From Fistulifera solaris (taxonomy: Eukaryota; Bacillariophyta; Bacillariophyceae; Naviculales; Stauroneidaceae): 64,000 bases of DNA. This document shows positions 10,626-21,556 of this stretch, one piece after another. The stretch covers positions 1 to 64,000 of the forward strand of contig AP026179.1 of NCBI GenBank assembly GCA_030295235.1. Direction: 5' to 3'. The notes beneath the pieces are model-generated. The model searched no databases, was not told the origin of the DNA, and saw nothing but the letters and a program-made list of their open reading frames with translations. Position 1 is the stretch's first letter; every line of letters starts with the position of its first letter. The position numbers and the translations under genes are program-made.

Positions 10626-11959
10626 ATGCCAAATCCATTCTCGAAAGCCCTATCAAATCCTTTTTCGCAGAACAAAATACCAACCGAACCCCCGAAAAAG
10701 TACGTGAAAGTCAATGGCGTCATGAAATTGAACCCCGAATACAAAAAGTGGAAGGAAGCGCAAGACGGGGAAAGCCCGCCACGACGGTATCGAATCCTTC
10801 GCAAGCACTTCCGGTCGTCACCAATATGGAAGACCACGAGGCTTTGAACGATGCTTCGCTCGCGGCCGGAGGCACCGAAATTCCGCTTTCGGAATCCTCC
10901 AACGAGACCATCCTCATGATGCAAGAGCCAGAAATATCCGTCGAAGCCGGCATGCAGCCCGATACAATGGTTGATGAACTCGGTAGTATTCTCAACAAGT
11001 ACGAAGTTCCGATGGGTCTGATGAACAAACTTATGATGTTGAGCGAGTTTGATGAATTGGAGTTTATGATTGATGATAGCGGCTCGATGCGATGCAGTAC
11101 CGATTCGAAAGATAGCCGTGGGCAAATTCAAACACGCTGGCAAGAGGCGCAGACGCGTCTCAAGGAAATGATGGAGATTTTGGGTTACTTGCCCTTTCAG
11201 GAAATATCTATTTGCTTTTTGAATCGTCCGCTTCGCATTTCGTTGAAGCGGAACGGTCGTGATCCTCGGTCCTTTTTATCGGACGCCTATCAACAGATCG
11301 ATCAAGCCTTCCAAAACGGACCGAGTGGTACGACACCGTTTTTTGAGCGCTTACAAGAATCGTTTGCTCGAAGCAATGGCCGCAGTGTGTCCCGTTATTT
11401 TTTCGGTGACGGCACCCCGAACGGCGGCATTCAAGCCACAAAAGGCATTACCAACTTGCTCAAGAACCGTCGAGATCCCGCGCAGAACCCCATGACGTTT
11501 TTGAGCTGTACGAATGAGGACGATCAAGTGGAATGGATGAAAGGGGCCGAAGAGGTAGCTCCCTATTGCTCCGAGTGTGATGACTTTGCCGACGAAGCGG
11601 CCGAAGTGTTGTTGGATCAAGGTGAAGCATTGCCCTACACCAAAGGGTTCTATCTCGTGTGTGCATTAGTTGCAGCTATGAATCCGGAAGACTTGGATGC
11701 CATGGACGAGAGTGTGCCTTTCACCAAACCGACGTTGGACAATTTGTTAGGCATTGCAAACAGCGAAGAGAATTACAAGCACTATTTTGATTGTTTCTTG
11801 AAAGCCCAGCAGGCCCGTCCTGTTGTGAGCAAAGCAGATGAAGTCAAGAAGCACCAGAAGTGGAGGTTGCACTATGCCGAATTTGTGCGGGCGCCCGTGG
11901 CGAATCAACTTCCGGCGGTTCAAGCCTTCAAACAGCAATTGTTGCAGCTGGGTCAATGA
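10626..11959 (+). CDS. VWA-like domain protein
   Basis: The main frame carries an EFMIDDSGSM segment near the middle, the DxSxS metal-ion-dependent adhesion site of von Willebrand A domains. SISCFLNRPL-like beta-strand and FFGDGTPNGG segments typical of the fold follow. The C-terminal part is helical, with TKGFYLVCALVAAMNPEDLD. The best N-terminus lies in a different frame from ATG 10626 (MPNPFSKALSNPFSQNKI, then PKKYVKVNGVMKLNPEYKKW). One missing base near 10779 joins it to the VWA frame. The alternative start at 10604 in the main frame gives an unnatural-looking leader. No signal peptide is seen, so it is probably intracellular. Partner or substrate is unknown. The copine downstream also has a VWA-type domain, but the two proteins do not look closely related. 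Confidence 0.7.
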
Positions 11960-12776
11960 AAGGTGTGTTAACAGCGATTGTGCAACATTTGTTTGAGTTA
12001 CGTGTATATACATTCTGAGGAATTTGATGGACATAACAAGAAGCGATAGGTTGTTTTATTACGGGAATGCTTCTCCTGGACATAGTTTTTCAGACATTAC
12101 TAAGGTGAAAGTTCGTTGCACCGGGTCATAATCGAAAGGTCATTCGGGGTCATTGGTCATTGGTCATTGGTACCCTTTACACTTTCCATTGGACAGACTT
12201 TGAGAGTATGAATCCGTCTTACTTAAGCCTGTCAGAGTGGTTTTGATAGACTCAACGCAAATCCAGTTTGCCTTAAAGAGAGGTATGTATGTGCGGAGCA
12301 TGCAGCGCGTTAAAATGAAAGTGAAACCCATTAACAGCGTAGTGAAGCTTCGATTTTTGTTTCCTTCTTCTTATCATTACTACTTTCATTTGCTTGCAAA
12401 CTGAATTGATAATATTATACTTTTAGTTCCTTTTCAGTCGTCGGGAAAGGTAGAAAAGAAGAGGCAAATTTGATTCCTTCATTTTGTTTGCTTCCGCGAA
12501 AAGTGTCAATTCAGTTCGAGGTGTTCTCTGTCCCGTGACTTTTGAGACAGATCTCTGTTGCAAACGTAAGTCTATTGACTCAAACGACTTGAGCAAAGGC
12601 TAGTTTATATTTTTCTTTTGCTATCTGGTTACGACGTTGAGCACAGCTGCATTTGAGAAGAAATACAAAGCAGGCAGTGTCGTGTTGACTCGATAATCTA
12701 CACTATCCTTTGGAGCTACCAGCGCATTGTCGATAGCCAACCCCTTTTCCAAGGCTTCTTCTTTTGTAGCGAAAAG
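11960..12776. other. Intergenic, short GGTCATT repeat
   Basis: A 0.8 kb spacer with a small GGTCATT tandem run near 12139-12170. No gene was recognised. Confidence 0.5.
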
Positions 12777-12937
12777 ATGACACGCTTACAAGTACACTTG
12801 TCCGCCAGGGACTTGAAAAACCTAGGAGGAATGATGGGAAAATCCGATCCGTTTGCGGTTGTGACGATGCGAGGTGACAATGCGAATAACAAGCCAGTGG
12901 TTGTAGGGCAGACGGATGTGTGAGTTTATTATTTAAG

Positions 12938-12999
<62 letters not shown>

Positions 13000-14863
13000 A
13001 ATGATCGAGCGGAAGCTTTTTTTTACAATGATGACTCACAATCGCTCTTTTTTGTCGTTCTCTTCACTTCAATCACCAAATCACTCTATATGCTCTCTTT
13101 CAACTATACAGAGTATTCAATAACCTCCATCCCACCTGGTCGCGTGTCATATTCTTAGAAGGATTCAAATTCGGAGTCCCGTTCTTCATTGAAGTCGGCA
13201 TCTTTGACTTTGATGCCAGTCAAACGGGGAAATCGGAACAGGAATTGTCGCGTATGGATGCTCATTCGCAGACTTTGATTACAACGAGTGCCGCGAGTCG
13301 AGCGCTCATGCGGGATGGGAAGTTTCCGCACAAAGTCATGGGAACCGCCTTGTTTGAAGTTGGACAAATCTTGGGGGCCCGAGGCAATGTCGCGAGCAAA
13401 TCACTGCAATCGGGTGGTGTCGTGTTTGTTCATATTGAACGATGCAGCACGGATTCCGTGGATGTCGGTCGGTGTCTTTTGCAATTGCGAGGTCTTAAAC
13501 TGCACAACACACAAACGTTGGGGAGAACCAGTAGTCCCTTCTATGAATTGTATCGCAAAGTTGAACGTCCTACGGGTGCGACATGGATCAGTGTGTATCG
13601 CTCGAATACGGTACGATCCGACTTGAATCCGTTATGGACCAGTGCGTCGTTGGATTTGGAAGCTACTTGCAACGGAGATTTGCATCGTGCACTGAAACTC
13701 ATTGTGTGGGATCATCGTCGAACGGGGAAACATAAGGTCATGGGAGAATGTGAAACGACCATGCGCGGACTTTTAGAGGCCAAGGTAGAACCGGGCGAAC
13801 CGAACGAGTTTGGGCTAGAACTAATGAAGCACGACAAAGTCACAGGACAAGTACAAGTTGTGGAAGCGACGCTTTCGGGGATGGTACCACAGGATAGCGG
13901 AAGTCAAGACGGTAGTTTGACGAGTCGAGAGAAACGACGTCCATCGAATACGAAAAAGGAACGTTCTTCGAGGCCTGAGTTTATTGATTATCTATCGGGA
14001 GGTTGCCAAATCAGTCTGGCTGTGGCGATTGATTTCACCGCGAGCAATGGAGATCCTCGCAAGCCCGGTACGCCCCATTACTTTCACCCTCCCGAATCGA
14101 AAGAATGGAATGACTATGAGAAAGCCATCTTTGCCGTAGGATCCATCTTGGCCAAGTATGATTCTGACCAGCAATTTCCAGTTTGGGGATTCGGAGCGAA
14201 ATACAATGATGTAGTACGGCATTGCTTCCAATGTGGTCTCGAAGTAGAGGTGGACGGTGTGCAAGGAATTATGGATGCCTATCGTGGAGTGTTTCGAACA
14301 CCACTCACCATGAGCTATCCGACTAAGTTCACCGAGGTCATTCAAACCGCAGCAGCGTATGCACGGCATGAACAGGTACGTCTTTGAATCACGCTTGCTC
14401 AATAAGCACAAATGATACGAGTCTCATTGTATTAGCGTCTTCATGACTACAGGAAATGGCACAAGAAGAGGGAAAGCAGTCGTATACGATACTTCTCATC
14501 TTGACGGCGGGAAATCTCGAAAATGCCGAAGAAACAAAACGACAGCTGATTGAAGCCAGCGATGATCCCCTTTCTGTTGTCATTGTCGGTATTGGCGATG
14601 CTGATTTCGGGCCCATGGAATTTTTAGACGAGCACGATCCCAACACTGAAGAAGGTCGTGATATCACAAAGTTTGTTCGATTCAGTGACTACAAGAGCTT
14701 TAATGCGCTAACCGAGGCCGTGTTGGACGAAATTCCTGAGCAGTTAGTCCAATATTTCACTGATCGTAAGATCATGCCAGGTTTGCTGGAAGATTACGAT
14801 GCTGATAAAATTGAAGTCGCCCCGGCCGACGACGATGAGCGAACTTTTACCTTTTTGGGCTAA
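12777..14863 (+). CDS. Copine (two C2 domains plus copine/VWA domain)
   Basis: Three exons: 12777-12919, 13112-14375 and 14453-14863, all with GT-AG introns that preserve frame, giving 605 residues. Exon 1 begins MTRLQVHLSARDLKNLGGMM, then GKSDPFAVV, the start of a C2A calcium/lipid-binding domain that continues in exon 2 (NNLHPTWSR, FFIEVGIFDFD). A second C2 follows (DLNPLWTSASLDLEA, LIVWDHRRTGKHKVMG). The copine A domain holds GGCQISLAVAIDFTASNG, with DFTxSN in place of DxSxS, then FPVWGFGAKY and YTILLILTAGN. Copines bind phospholipid membranes in a calcium-dependent way and act in signalling and trafficking. Exon 3 contributes the C-terminal half of the A domain. Intron 1 holds a long TG microsatellite. 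No frame errors were found. Confidence 0.93.
12939..12996. repeat. (TG)29 microsatellite in copine intron 1
   Basis: 58 bp of uninterrupted TG dinucleotides lie 20 bp after the splice donor of the first copine intron. Confidence 0.97.
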
Positions 14864-15084
14864 ATCGAATAAAAAACGTAGTGATGGCAGAGTTGCGCCC
14901 ACGGATGCATGTGATTCTGTAAAACTGGCTGTTAGTGAATGTCTATGTTACTGTATTTTTGCTTGTACTCTGTTTCTTGTCATGATGCTACAAAAATGGA
15001 ATCCATGCTAGTTTGTTCCTTGACAACAACAATGTCATATTATAAAGATCCACACCACACCGATACCTCCCTGCACCAACACTG

Positions 15085-16293
15085 CTATCTTATTTCGGGT
15101 AATTCAAACGAGGAAGAGTCACGTAGCTGCAGATCATCATAAATATCATCTTGACTGGAAGGTACGGGTTGCCGACCCGCGTAATTGGCCAATTGTCGTT
15201 TTTGCTGGAACCACATCCACATGTTCATCGCCACAAACACCACCCCGACAACAGGAAGAACTACTGTCAAGATTCGTTTCGGCGAGTTCGATGTCGTCGA
15301 CGGGGGTCGAGTCGATGACGACGCCGGTGCCGTGTCTTCTTTTTCATTATTCGGAGACTCTTCACCGGGTTGATATGGCTTTTTATGCGCCGCGCGTTTC
15401 ATTTCGACGTAATCTCGATTGATGGAGTTTTGTTGATTGTACTGCAAGACCACCGCTTGTGCCGCTTCTTGCAATCGATGTTGGACGCCCGTCTTCATAC
15501 CCGGCGGAGCGTACCGCAAATGCGTGACGGCTGGATACCCGACCGGTGTCAAGGTCGCATAGATGGTACACGCCACGAGAAAACTCCCCAACACACTGGG
15601 ATGGATCGTATCTGGATCATACAGCGCGACAAAATCGGTCCCATTTGCTACCGGATCTTGTCCATTGGGACAACAATGATCGTGAATGTACTGAAAGGCC
15701 AGTCCCGCCGGTACGATGGGAACCGGTCGTTCCGGTGTACTAATCGATTGTTGCATTCGTTCGTAACCTTCTTGTACCTTGTGTTGCATTTGTTCAAAAT
15801 TCGGAAACAAATCGGGATAATACGGATCCATTCCGACACGTGCCCAAGTCATTAGGAGGACAGTCTCGGAATGTGCTTCCCGAATCCACGCATCGAGTGT
15901 TTCGAGACTTTGGAGACTCAAATCAAGGGTGGGTTCGTAGAAGGTTCCTCCAAAGGCGGGAATTTCCGACTGTTCTTGCAAGAGCACCCAATCCCACGTC
16001 CGTTCCAAGATCATTTGTTGTAACGCCGACTCTTTGACATGCTCCGCAAACCGACTGGATCCTTGATCAAAGCGCATCGCGTAGATTTGTTTGTGGGGAT
16101 CGCCTTCTTGTACCATTTGTTCGACCATAAATTCCAATTGATTCATATCAATGAACGAATTTCCTACCATGAGTAAACTCGTCGTTGTTTCCGATTCAGC
16201 AGTCGTCGGTGTTGTTGATTGTGAGAATACTAAAAGTAGGAAGAGGAGGACTTGCGAGGAAGGAAGTAGCGACATAGTTGATAATAATGGCAT
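15085..16293 (-). CDS. SGNH/GDSL-like hydrolase, membrane anchored
   Basis: 402 residues. The N-terminal hydrophobic stretch SSQVLLFLLLVFSQS is a signal peptide. The mature protein opens with LLMVGNSFIDMN, a block-I Gly-Asn-Ser nucleophile site. VLLQEQSEIPAFGG comes next, and the catalytic Asp-x-x-His comes late, in YDPDTIHPSVLGS. This order fits the SGNH fold used by esterases and carbohydrate deacetylases. A second hydrophobic segment (ILTVVLPVVGVVFVAMNMWM) lies about 330-350, followed by a short basic cytoplasmic tail, giving a type I membrane topology with the enzyme outside or in the lumen. The substrate cannot be read from sequence. A second in-frame ATG seven codons in (16275) is an alternative start. 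It is transcribed away from the Na/Pi cotransporter across a motif-rich spacer. Confidence 0.75.
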   Translation of the reverse strand: MPLLSTMSLLPSSQVLLFLLLVFSQSTTPTTAESETTTSLLMVGNSFIDMNQLEFMVEQMVQEGDPHKQIYAMRFDQGSSRFAEHVKESALQQMILERTWDWVLLQEQSEIPAFGGTFYEPTLDLSLQSLETLDAWIREAHSETVLLMTWARVGMDPYYPDLFPNFEQMQHKVQEGYERMQQSISTPERPVPIVPAGLAFQYIHDHCCPNGQDPVANGTDFVALYDPDTIHPSVLGSFLVACTIYATLTPVGYPAVTHLRYAPPGMKTGVQHRLQEAAQAVVLQYNQQNSINRDYVEMKRAAHKKPYQPGEESPNNEKEDTAPASSSTRPPSTTSNSPKRILTVVLPVVGVVFVAMNMWMWFQQKRQLANYAGRQPVPSSQDDIYDDLQLRDSSSFELPEIR

Positions 16294-16556
16294 TCAAAGA
16301 ATATTGTGCGAAAGAAACAACTGCGTTTTTCCGCTGAATAAAAGACTTCTGGAAAGTACGAGCTTCGACGGTGACTCCTGATTGTTGTACTCCGTATAAC
16401 GTTAATGCCTCTCCTTTTACCGAAGAAAAGAAAATAAGGGATGAACCTTTGTGCTCATTGGATGAACCAAAGACTCTTATGCTCGACAACAACAAAACTA
16501 GTAAACGATCTTTTGTCCTTAAAAAATAATTCTGCGCGTGCGTGCAGTTTCTCGTA

Positions 16557-16950
16557 CCCAGAAAATCTGGGGCATGAAGCGGGTCCGGTGTTTTCACATT
16601 GCCGCATACCCAGAAAATCTGGTGGTGTTGTGTTTTGACCTTACCAGAACATCTGGGCAGGTTGCTGTCATTTACCCAGAAAATCTGGGAGTCGAGTCTG
16701 GTGTCTTCGGTGCATTGCATGAATTGTTTTGAAGATACAAGTACTAGAGTCTGGTGTCTTTACTTGTACGTGCATTGCATGAATTGTTTTGAAGATTTTT
16801 TTGTTTTATCAAGAACAAACACTAAAAAATTTATTCCTAATTCCTAAAGTCAGAATGTAATTTTGACATTCGATTGTTCAAAATACAAGGTACTTGTACA
16901 CGGAAAATTCGGGGCGGGAAGCGTCGTCGTGCATCACCAGAAAATCTGGG
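16557..16950. promoter_or_regulatory. Cluster of five CCCAGAAAATCTGGG palindromes
   Basis: Copies lie at 16557-16571, 16609-16622, 16644-16657 (one central change), 16675-16689 and 16937-16950. Each is a 6-bp inverted repeat around AAA. A weaker relative is near 16897. Spacing is irregular (52, 35, 31 and 262 bp). They sit upstream of both divergent genes. A dimeric DNA-binding protein site is a reasonable guess; nothing in the sequence proves it. Confidence 0.45.
16829..16884 (-). repeat. Dispersed repeat copy 1
   Basis: On the minus strand this reads GAATGTCAAAATTACATTCT followed by GACTTTAGGAATTAGGAATA. It matches 40919-40990 and 58297-58375. This copy lacks the AAACGAAAAAGG leader present in the other two. 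Confidence 0.75.
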
Positions 16951-17594
16951 AGTTCATTTTCAGACACGAAAGACGGTGCAGTCGTTCCAAACGGGCAACC
17001 AACCAACCTTGCCGCAAGCTGTCCGCACCGTCACAGTTGTGTGAAAAGTACAATCCTTGTGTGGTCTGATGAAAAGAGTAAATGACACTCTGGCTTCGTT
17101 CCGTCGAACGATGCGTCAGAGATTCATACCTATTCATTCTGCGGAACGAAGGATGGACTGTGGCGCCGTTTTCGGCCACCATTGAACCAAACCTTCACCA
17201 TGACCATGAATCTGCATGAATCTTTGTCAGATAGCGTATCTTGTTCGTCGGCACGTTAAAACTCTACGTCGTTTCGTAGGAACGACAACCTGGGGATGAC
17301 AAAAACGATTTTTGCAACCTTCGCACAATTTTGCTTGTGGATTGTATTGAACTTCAGTTGTTGCTAAAAACTCTTTTATCATGGTACGTTTCGTTCAAAG
17401 AGAGTGATGGAGAAACAGGAGAAACGGTTGTTGGTTTTATTATGTCGATTGTCAGTCAGATGTGAAAAAGAACAAATCGCAGTGAAGATGCGCGATGTAT
17501 AACTCTGTTTGTGACACCTTTTTTATTCATAATGCAAAAGCGATCTTTTCTTCCAATCTTTTTCTTGTAATCGTTTTTTTTCTTTCTCTCACAC

Positions 17595-19347
17595 TTGCAC
17601 AAACTCGAACAGACCGACAACGACAACAAGCAAGCCAGTAAGCAAGCCACGTCTCGCAAAGACCGCCCGACGGGCTCGATTCATTTCGGCGATGAGGATT
17701 TCGAACTCGAAGAAAATATGGCCGACGCCACTTGGCGAGAAGTCTTTGAAGCCTGCTGTGTTCATTCTGCCGCCGAATGGGGATGGATTGCCGTCGGTGT
17801 CTTGACGGCCTTCTTTTTCCTTTATTTCTTTCTCTTTGCTTTGGAATTGATGGGTTCCGGTGCCAAGGTCATGACCGGTTGCAAAGCGGGTGCTCTCTTT
17901 GGGGATGATACCAACCCTGTTGCTGGTCTCATGGTGGGCATTCTTGCGACGGTATTGTTGCAGTCTTCGTCCACCACGACTTCGATAGTCATTTCACTCA
18001 TTGGAAGTGCCATTTCCGTCAGTCAAGGCATTTACATGATCATGGGAGCCAATATCGGAACTACCGTAACCAACACGATCGTTTCCATGGGACAAATGGC
18101 GGATGCTAATCAGTTGGAACGCGCTTTTGCGGGTGCTACCGTACACGATATGTTCAACTACATGACTGTCGCCATCCTCTTCCCCCCTCGAAATTATTAC
18201 CGGTTACCTTCGTCACTTGACCAAGGCCATGGTCAAGAACGCCACCGTCAAGGATGGTGAATCCTGGGAAGGACCTGTCAAAAAGTTTGTTTCGCCCCTC
18301 GGTGACAAGATTATCAAGTCCAACAGCAAGCTCATTACGGCAGTTGCCAAGGGAACGGGTTCTTGCGATGAAGGAGATGGCTTTTATCCCATTCTTTGTG
18401 AACCGGGTGAACCCACGGCTTCGAGATGCAAGCAAGTCGGTCTCATTTCCTGCAACAGTGATGATGATACTTGTCCTTCGTTCTTTCAGCCCGATGCAAC
18501 CGCCAAGGACGATAAGGTGTCCGGTGGTGTCGTGTTCTTCCTTTCCATTGTCATTCTCTTCATCTGTCTGTTGGGATTGGTCACGGTCTTGCAAAAGATG
18601 CTCTTGGGAATGTCGACCCGTGTGGTTTATAAGGCCACAGATGTCAATGGTTACCTGGCAATGCTCATTGGTTGCGGTATGACTCTTCTCGTGCAGTCTT
18701 CTTCTATTACCACTTCGACGTTGACGCCACTCGTCGGTATGGGGGCGATTAGACTTGAACAGATGTATCCTTTGACACTCGGAGCTAACATTGGTACGAC
18801 GGTCACGGGTTTGTTGGCTTCCTTAGTCTCGGACAGTACCGGCTCGCTGCAAGTCGCGTTGGCGCACTTGATGTTCAACGTTACCGGTATTGTCATCTTT
18901 TACCCCATTCCCTACATGCGCACCTTTCCTCTGAATGCCGCTCGTCAGCTCGGTAAGGCGACGCGCATGTGGCGTGGATTCCCCGTGATGTACATTGCCG
19001 TCATGTTTGTGTTGGTTCCGATGTTGTTCCTTGGTGTCTCCTTCTTCTTTACGAAAGACAGCAAGGGCATGACCGTTTTGGGTTCCTTGGTGGTCGTTCT
19101 CTTGTTTTTGGGAGCCGTGTACGCGACCTACTGGTGGCGTTTCAAGGACGGCAAGCAAGAGTGCATTGATTGCTTTGAAAAGCGTGAGCGTGTCCGTGTC
19201 ACCATGAAGGATCTCCCGGAGGATATGGAATTCTTGAAGGCCAAGGTTGCGGCATTGATGGAACACACGGGTCTTCCGGAAGAGGAAGATGAGGAAAAGC
19301 AAGCCGACAAGGTGACGGATGATGAGGACGATGAAGTCGCGGCCTAA
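17595..19347 (+). CDS. Na+/phosphate cotransporter, SLC34 type
   Basis: Integral plasma-membrane transporter importing phosphate with sodium. The signature QSSS motif occurs twice, once in each inverted repeat of the fold: VLLQSSSTTTSIVISLIG in the N-half and LLVQSSSITTSTLTPLVG in the C-half. Each is followed by GANIGTTVTN or GANIGTTVTG, as in SLC34/NptA proteins. A soluble loop with several Cys (GSCDEGDGFY, SCNSDDDTCPSFF) separates the halves. The acidic C-terminus (EEEDEEKQADK) is cytosolic. One extra C in the C6 run at 18182-18187 breaks the frame between the halves; five Cs give an uninterrupted reading. A start at 17595 keeps an acidic N-terminal segment; ATG 17719 (MADATW) is an alternative. 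Such genes in algae are commonly induced by phosphate starvation, which the sequence here does not show. Confidence 0.92.
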
Positions 19348-20242
19348 GTTCGGTGGTGAATTTGTTGTATGTTGATTTCAATGGCAGTTTCTACATATCC
19401 TCTGCCTTTCTTTCTCTCATTGGAATGGTCTTAGTTTGGAGATCTATACAGTAATTGGTTTTAGAGAGAATTTCGTGTTTATTACTACTCCGTATCAGCT
19501 CCGTATTAAATAAAGAAAAATTGGTGCTGCCGCTAGTTTCGGGACCGAAAGTCGCTTCGGTCGGACCAAGCCTACTGTTACATCACAGTCAATAAGGGAA
19601 TACCTTTAAATGACTTCGACGTCATGAATAACAATCACAGATATAATCGTCATAAGCCATCAAAAACTTATCGTAATTAGTGACAAGTTGAGAGAAGGAA
19701 CGATGATTATGCCATTACCAGGTACTGGTACACTCGAACTCAAACAAAGCGTGGAACACGAACTTTCTCAATCAAATAATTAGCTTTACTTATCAAATTG
19801 CGTTACCACCAAAACGGTTTGTGTTGCTGAATGTTGATACAATGAATTGGCCGCTCATTTCGCCTTCGCTTCGGTAGGAAAGCTTCTCTGTTATGTCCTC
19901 TGCAAAAGTCACTATGGTAACAAAATGTTGTCCGTTTTTCTTCACGACAAGCTTTCGTGTGCCTCCTATCCGTCGTTTGCTAATGATTTAATCGTCAAGT
20001 ATAGAGTTCAATGGAAGCTTTGAGTTGTTGGTTGATGAGCCCACCTAATATAAAGTCTCAGCGATCCTTTCCGTTGCCATCATGATCTACGCAATAAATG
20101 ACTATCTCGCCAAGTGTAGACAACCTTTTTCAGGACTGGCCCTTTGTCGTGAGTCACGAGACACAACTACTCCGTAATATTCCAAGTAAATTTCCACATC
20201 GCATTCGCACTCTTCTCTTCCTGCTTTTTCTACCCTCAGACG
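19348..20242. other. Intergenic, two TACTCCGTA motifs
   Basis: A 0.9 kb spacer. It contains two copies of the recurring TACTCCGTA 9-mer (19486 and 20168). No gene was recognised. Confidence 0.5.
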
Positions 20243-21001
20243 ATGAAAGTCAACAACCTGCCATCTCTTTTCACTAGCAGTCGTTTGTTTGGAACGGGCG
20301 CTCTCTTAGGCCCATTGGTTGATGGATTGCACAATCAATGCTTATTAGAATATCACAGGGCTCCTATAACCGTAGCTTGGAATGATGATCCTATCTTTTG
20401 TACGAGTCTGTGGGTTCCTCCCTTGCTTGGTATCGCTTACGTGGTGTTGGGAGGTGTCTTGCCGCGTGCATTGAGTCAAATCGTCCCAACCAATGTAACC
20501 GATCGATTCCTGACGACACAATATCCGAATCAAAGCATCACAGTTCAAGAACGAACAATGTTTTTACGCAACAAGGCGCTCTGGGCAGTATTTACGACAG
20601 CTCTCATTATCAAGCTTTCGGAACTACTGGAAACACAGTCCTTCTTTGCCGCTAATTTTAATGTCATTCTCTTGTTGTGTTGTGCCGTACTGCAATGGGT
20701 GTGTTTGGATGGCACGCTCGTGGCTTTACTACTCGCGTCGATCACCAGTATCGGAGGCCCTCTGTCCGAATTGCCCTTTGTCGCTGCCAATGTTTGGCAG
20801 TACACTTCTCCCGACCAATTTCCTTTGCTTCCGTTTCAGTTTGTGCCGGACGATCTCCAACAGTTGGGTTTGAATCGCATCACGGGTCCTTGTTACTTTG
20901 CCGTGACGATGGATGCGATTGCGTTGGGACGATGGTACGATGCGCTGTGGGAAAACAAGACGAGCTTTCAAAACAGCAACAACAAGATACGGCAATCGTA
21001 G
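20243..21001 (+). CDS. INSIG-like membrane protein
   Basis: 252 residues with about five or six hydrophobic segments. LWVPPLLGIAYVVLGGVLPR matches the second-helix region of INSIG proteins (family: WWVPPCCGTAAAVVG), and VWQYTSPDQF matches the family's YQYTSPDF followed by the last helix. In animals and fungi INSIGs sit in the ER membrane and hold sterol-sensing proteins (SCAP, HMG-CoA reductase) in a sterol-dependent way. Sterol regulation in this diatom is inference by family. No frame errors; ATG 20243 gives a typical length. Distant relatives exist in plants and algae, so the family call is good but the sterol role is open. Confidence 0.7.
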   Translation: MKVNNLPSLFTSSRLFGTGALLGPLVDGLHNQCLLEYHRAPITVAWNDDPIFCTSLWVPPLLGIAYVVLGGVLPRALSQIVPTNVTDRFLTTQYPNQSITVQERTMFLRNKALWAVFTTALIIKLSELLETQSFFAANFNVILLLCCAVLQWVCLDGTLVALLLASITSIGGPLSELPFVAANVWQYTSPDQFPLLPFQFVPDDLQQLGLNRITGPCYFAVTMDAIALGRWYDALWENKTSFQNSNNKIRQS

Positions 21002-21268
21002 TAGTAATTCAATCAAAGAATTGAAAAAAGGAATGAATACGATACAGATGAGAGATGCGTTATCATCCGATAGGAAGACTCCACCAGCCCCGGTGTGTAA
21101 ATCTCTCTTTTCGTCAACGGGGACGAACAGTAAATTGGGCTTTTGAACAGAAATTTCTGATTTTGAATCATCATACGCATACAGTAATGTCTTGTCGAGA
21201 AAAAGAAAGGTTCAAAACAGCTTAAAGTGTTCATTATCTTCCGTCTACATCAATTCAAGCCACCGCTT

Positions 21269-21556
21269 CTACACTTTGGGCAAATAATCTCTCCAATTAA
21301 ACGGTAATCGATGCAATCGGGTCACTTCTCCCGTCCGAGGATCCGTGACAATGTCTTGTCGTAAGGGCAAACGTTTTTGTGTTGTCGTTTTCAATCGTTT
21401 CTTGTGTCGTGTGACCCTACTTTTCGGAACCGCGAACCACACGGCAGTGTCGGGAAACCATGCTGTAGCTGTTGTTGTAATTGCTGTAGGAGCGACGCGG
21501 ACATTCGCAAAAGCCGTCCAGCGCAATAGAACGTGTTCCAAAAAGTGTGGCAACAT
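21269..21556 (-). CDS. Mitochondrial ribosomal protein bL32
   Basis: 95 residues. About 40 presequence-like residues are followed by FAVPKSRVTRHKKRLKTTTQ, the bL32 signature (AVPKxKxSxxRR), and a basic LPLRQDIVTDPRTGEVTRL stretch. Large-subunit bL32 begins its mature chain at this Val-Pro-Lys, and mitochondrial forms are cut just before it. The Ala/Thr-rich leader fits an organellar, most likely mitochondrial, import sequence. The zinc-binding Cys pairs found in many bL32 proteins are absent. The gene is convergent with the INSIG-like gene, 267 bp away. Confidence 0.65.
   Translation of the reverse strand: MLPHFLEHVLLRWTAFANVRVAPTAITTTATAWFPDTAVWFAVPKSRVTRHKKRLKTTTQKRLPLRQDIVTDPRTGEVTRLHRLPFNWRDYLPKV

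Larger units (their letters stand above)
16294..17594. other. Divergent intergenic with repeated palindromes
   Basis: A 1.3 kb spacer between two divergent genes. It contains the CCCAGAAAATCTGGG palindrome cluster, a duplicated segment of about 27 bp (16710-16736 and 16770-16796, GTGCATTGCATGAATTGTTT...), and one copy of a dispersed repeat. No gene was recognised. Confidence 0.7.

Noticed and set aside
16557-16950. CRISPR array
   Set aside because: The repeats are short 15-bp palindromes with irregular spacing in a nuclear eukaryotic spacer; there are no cas genes.
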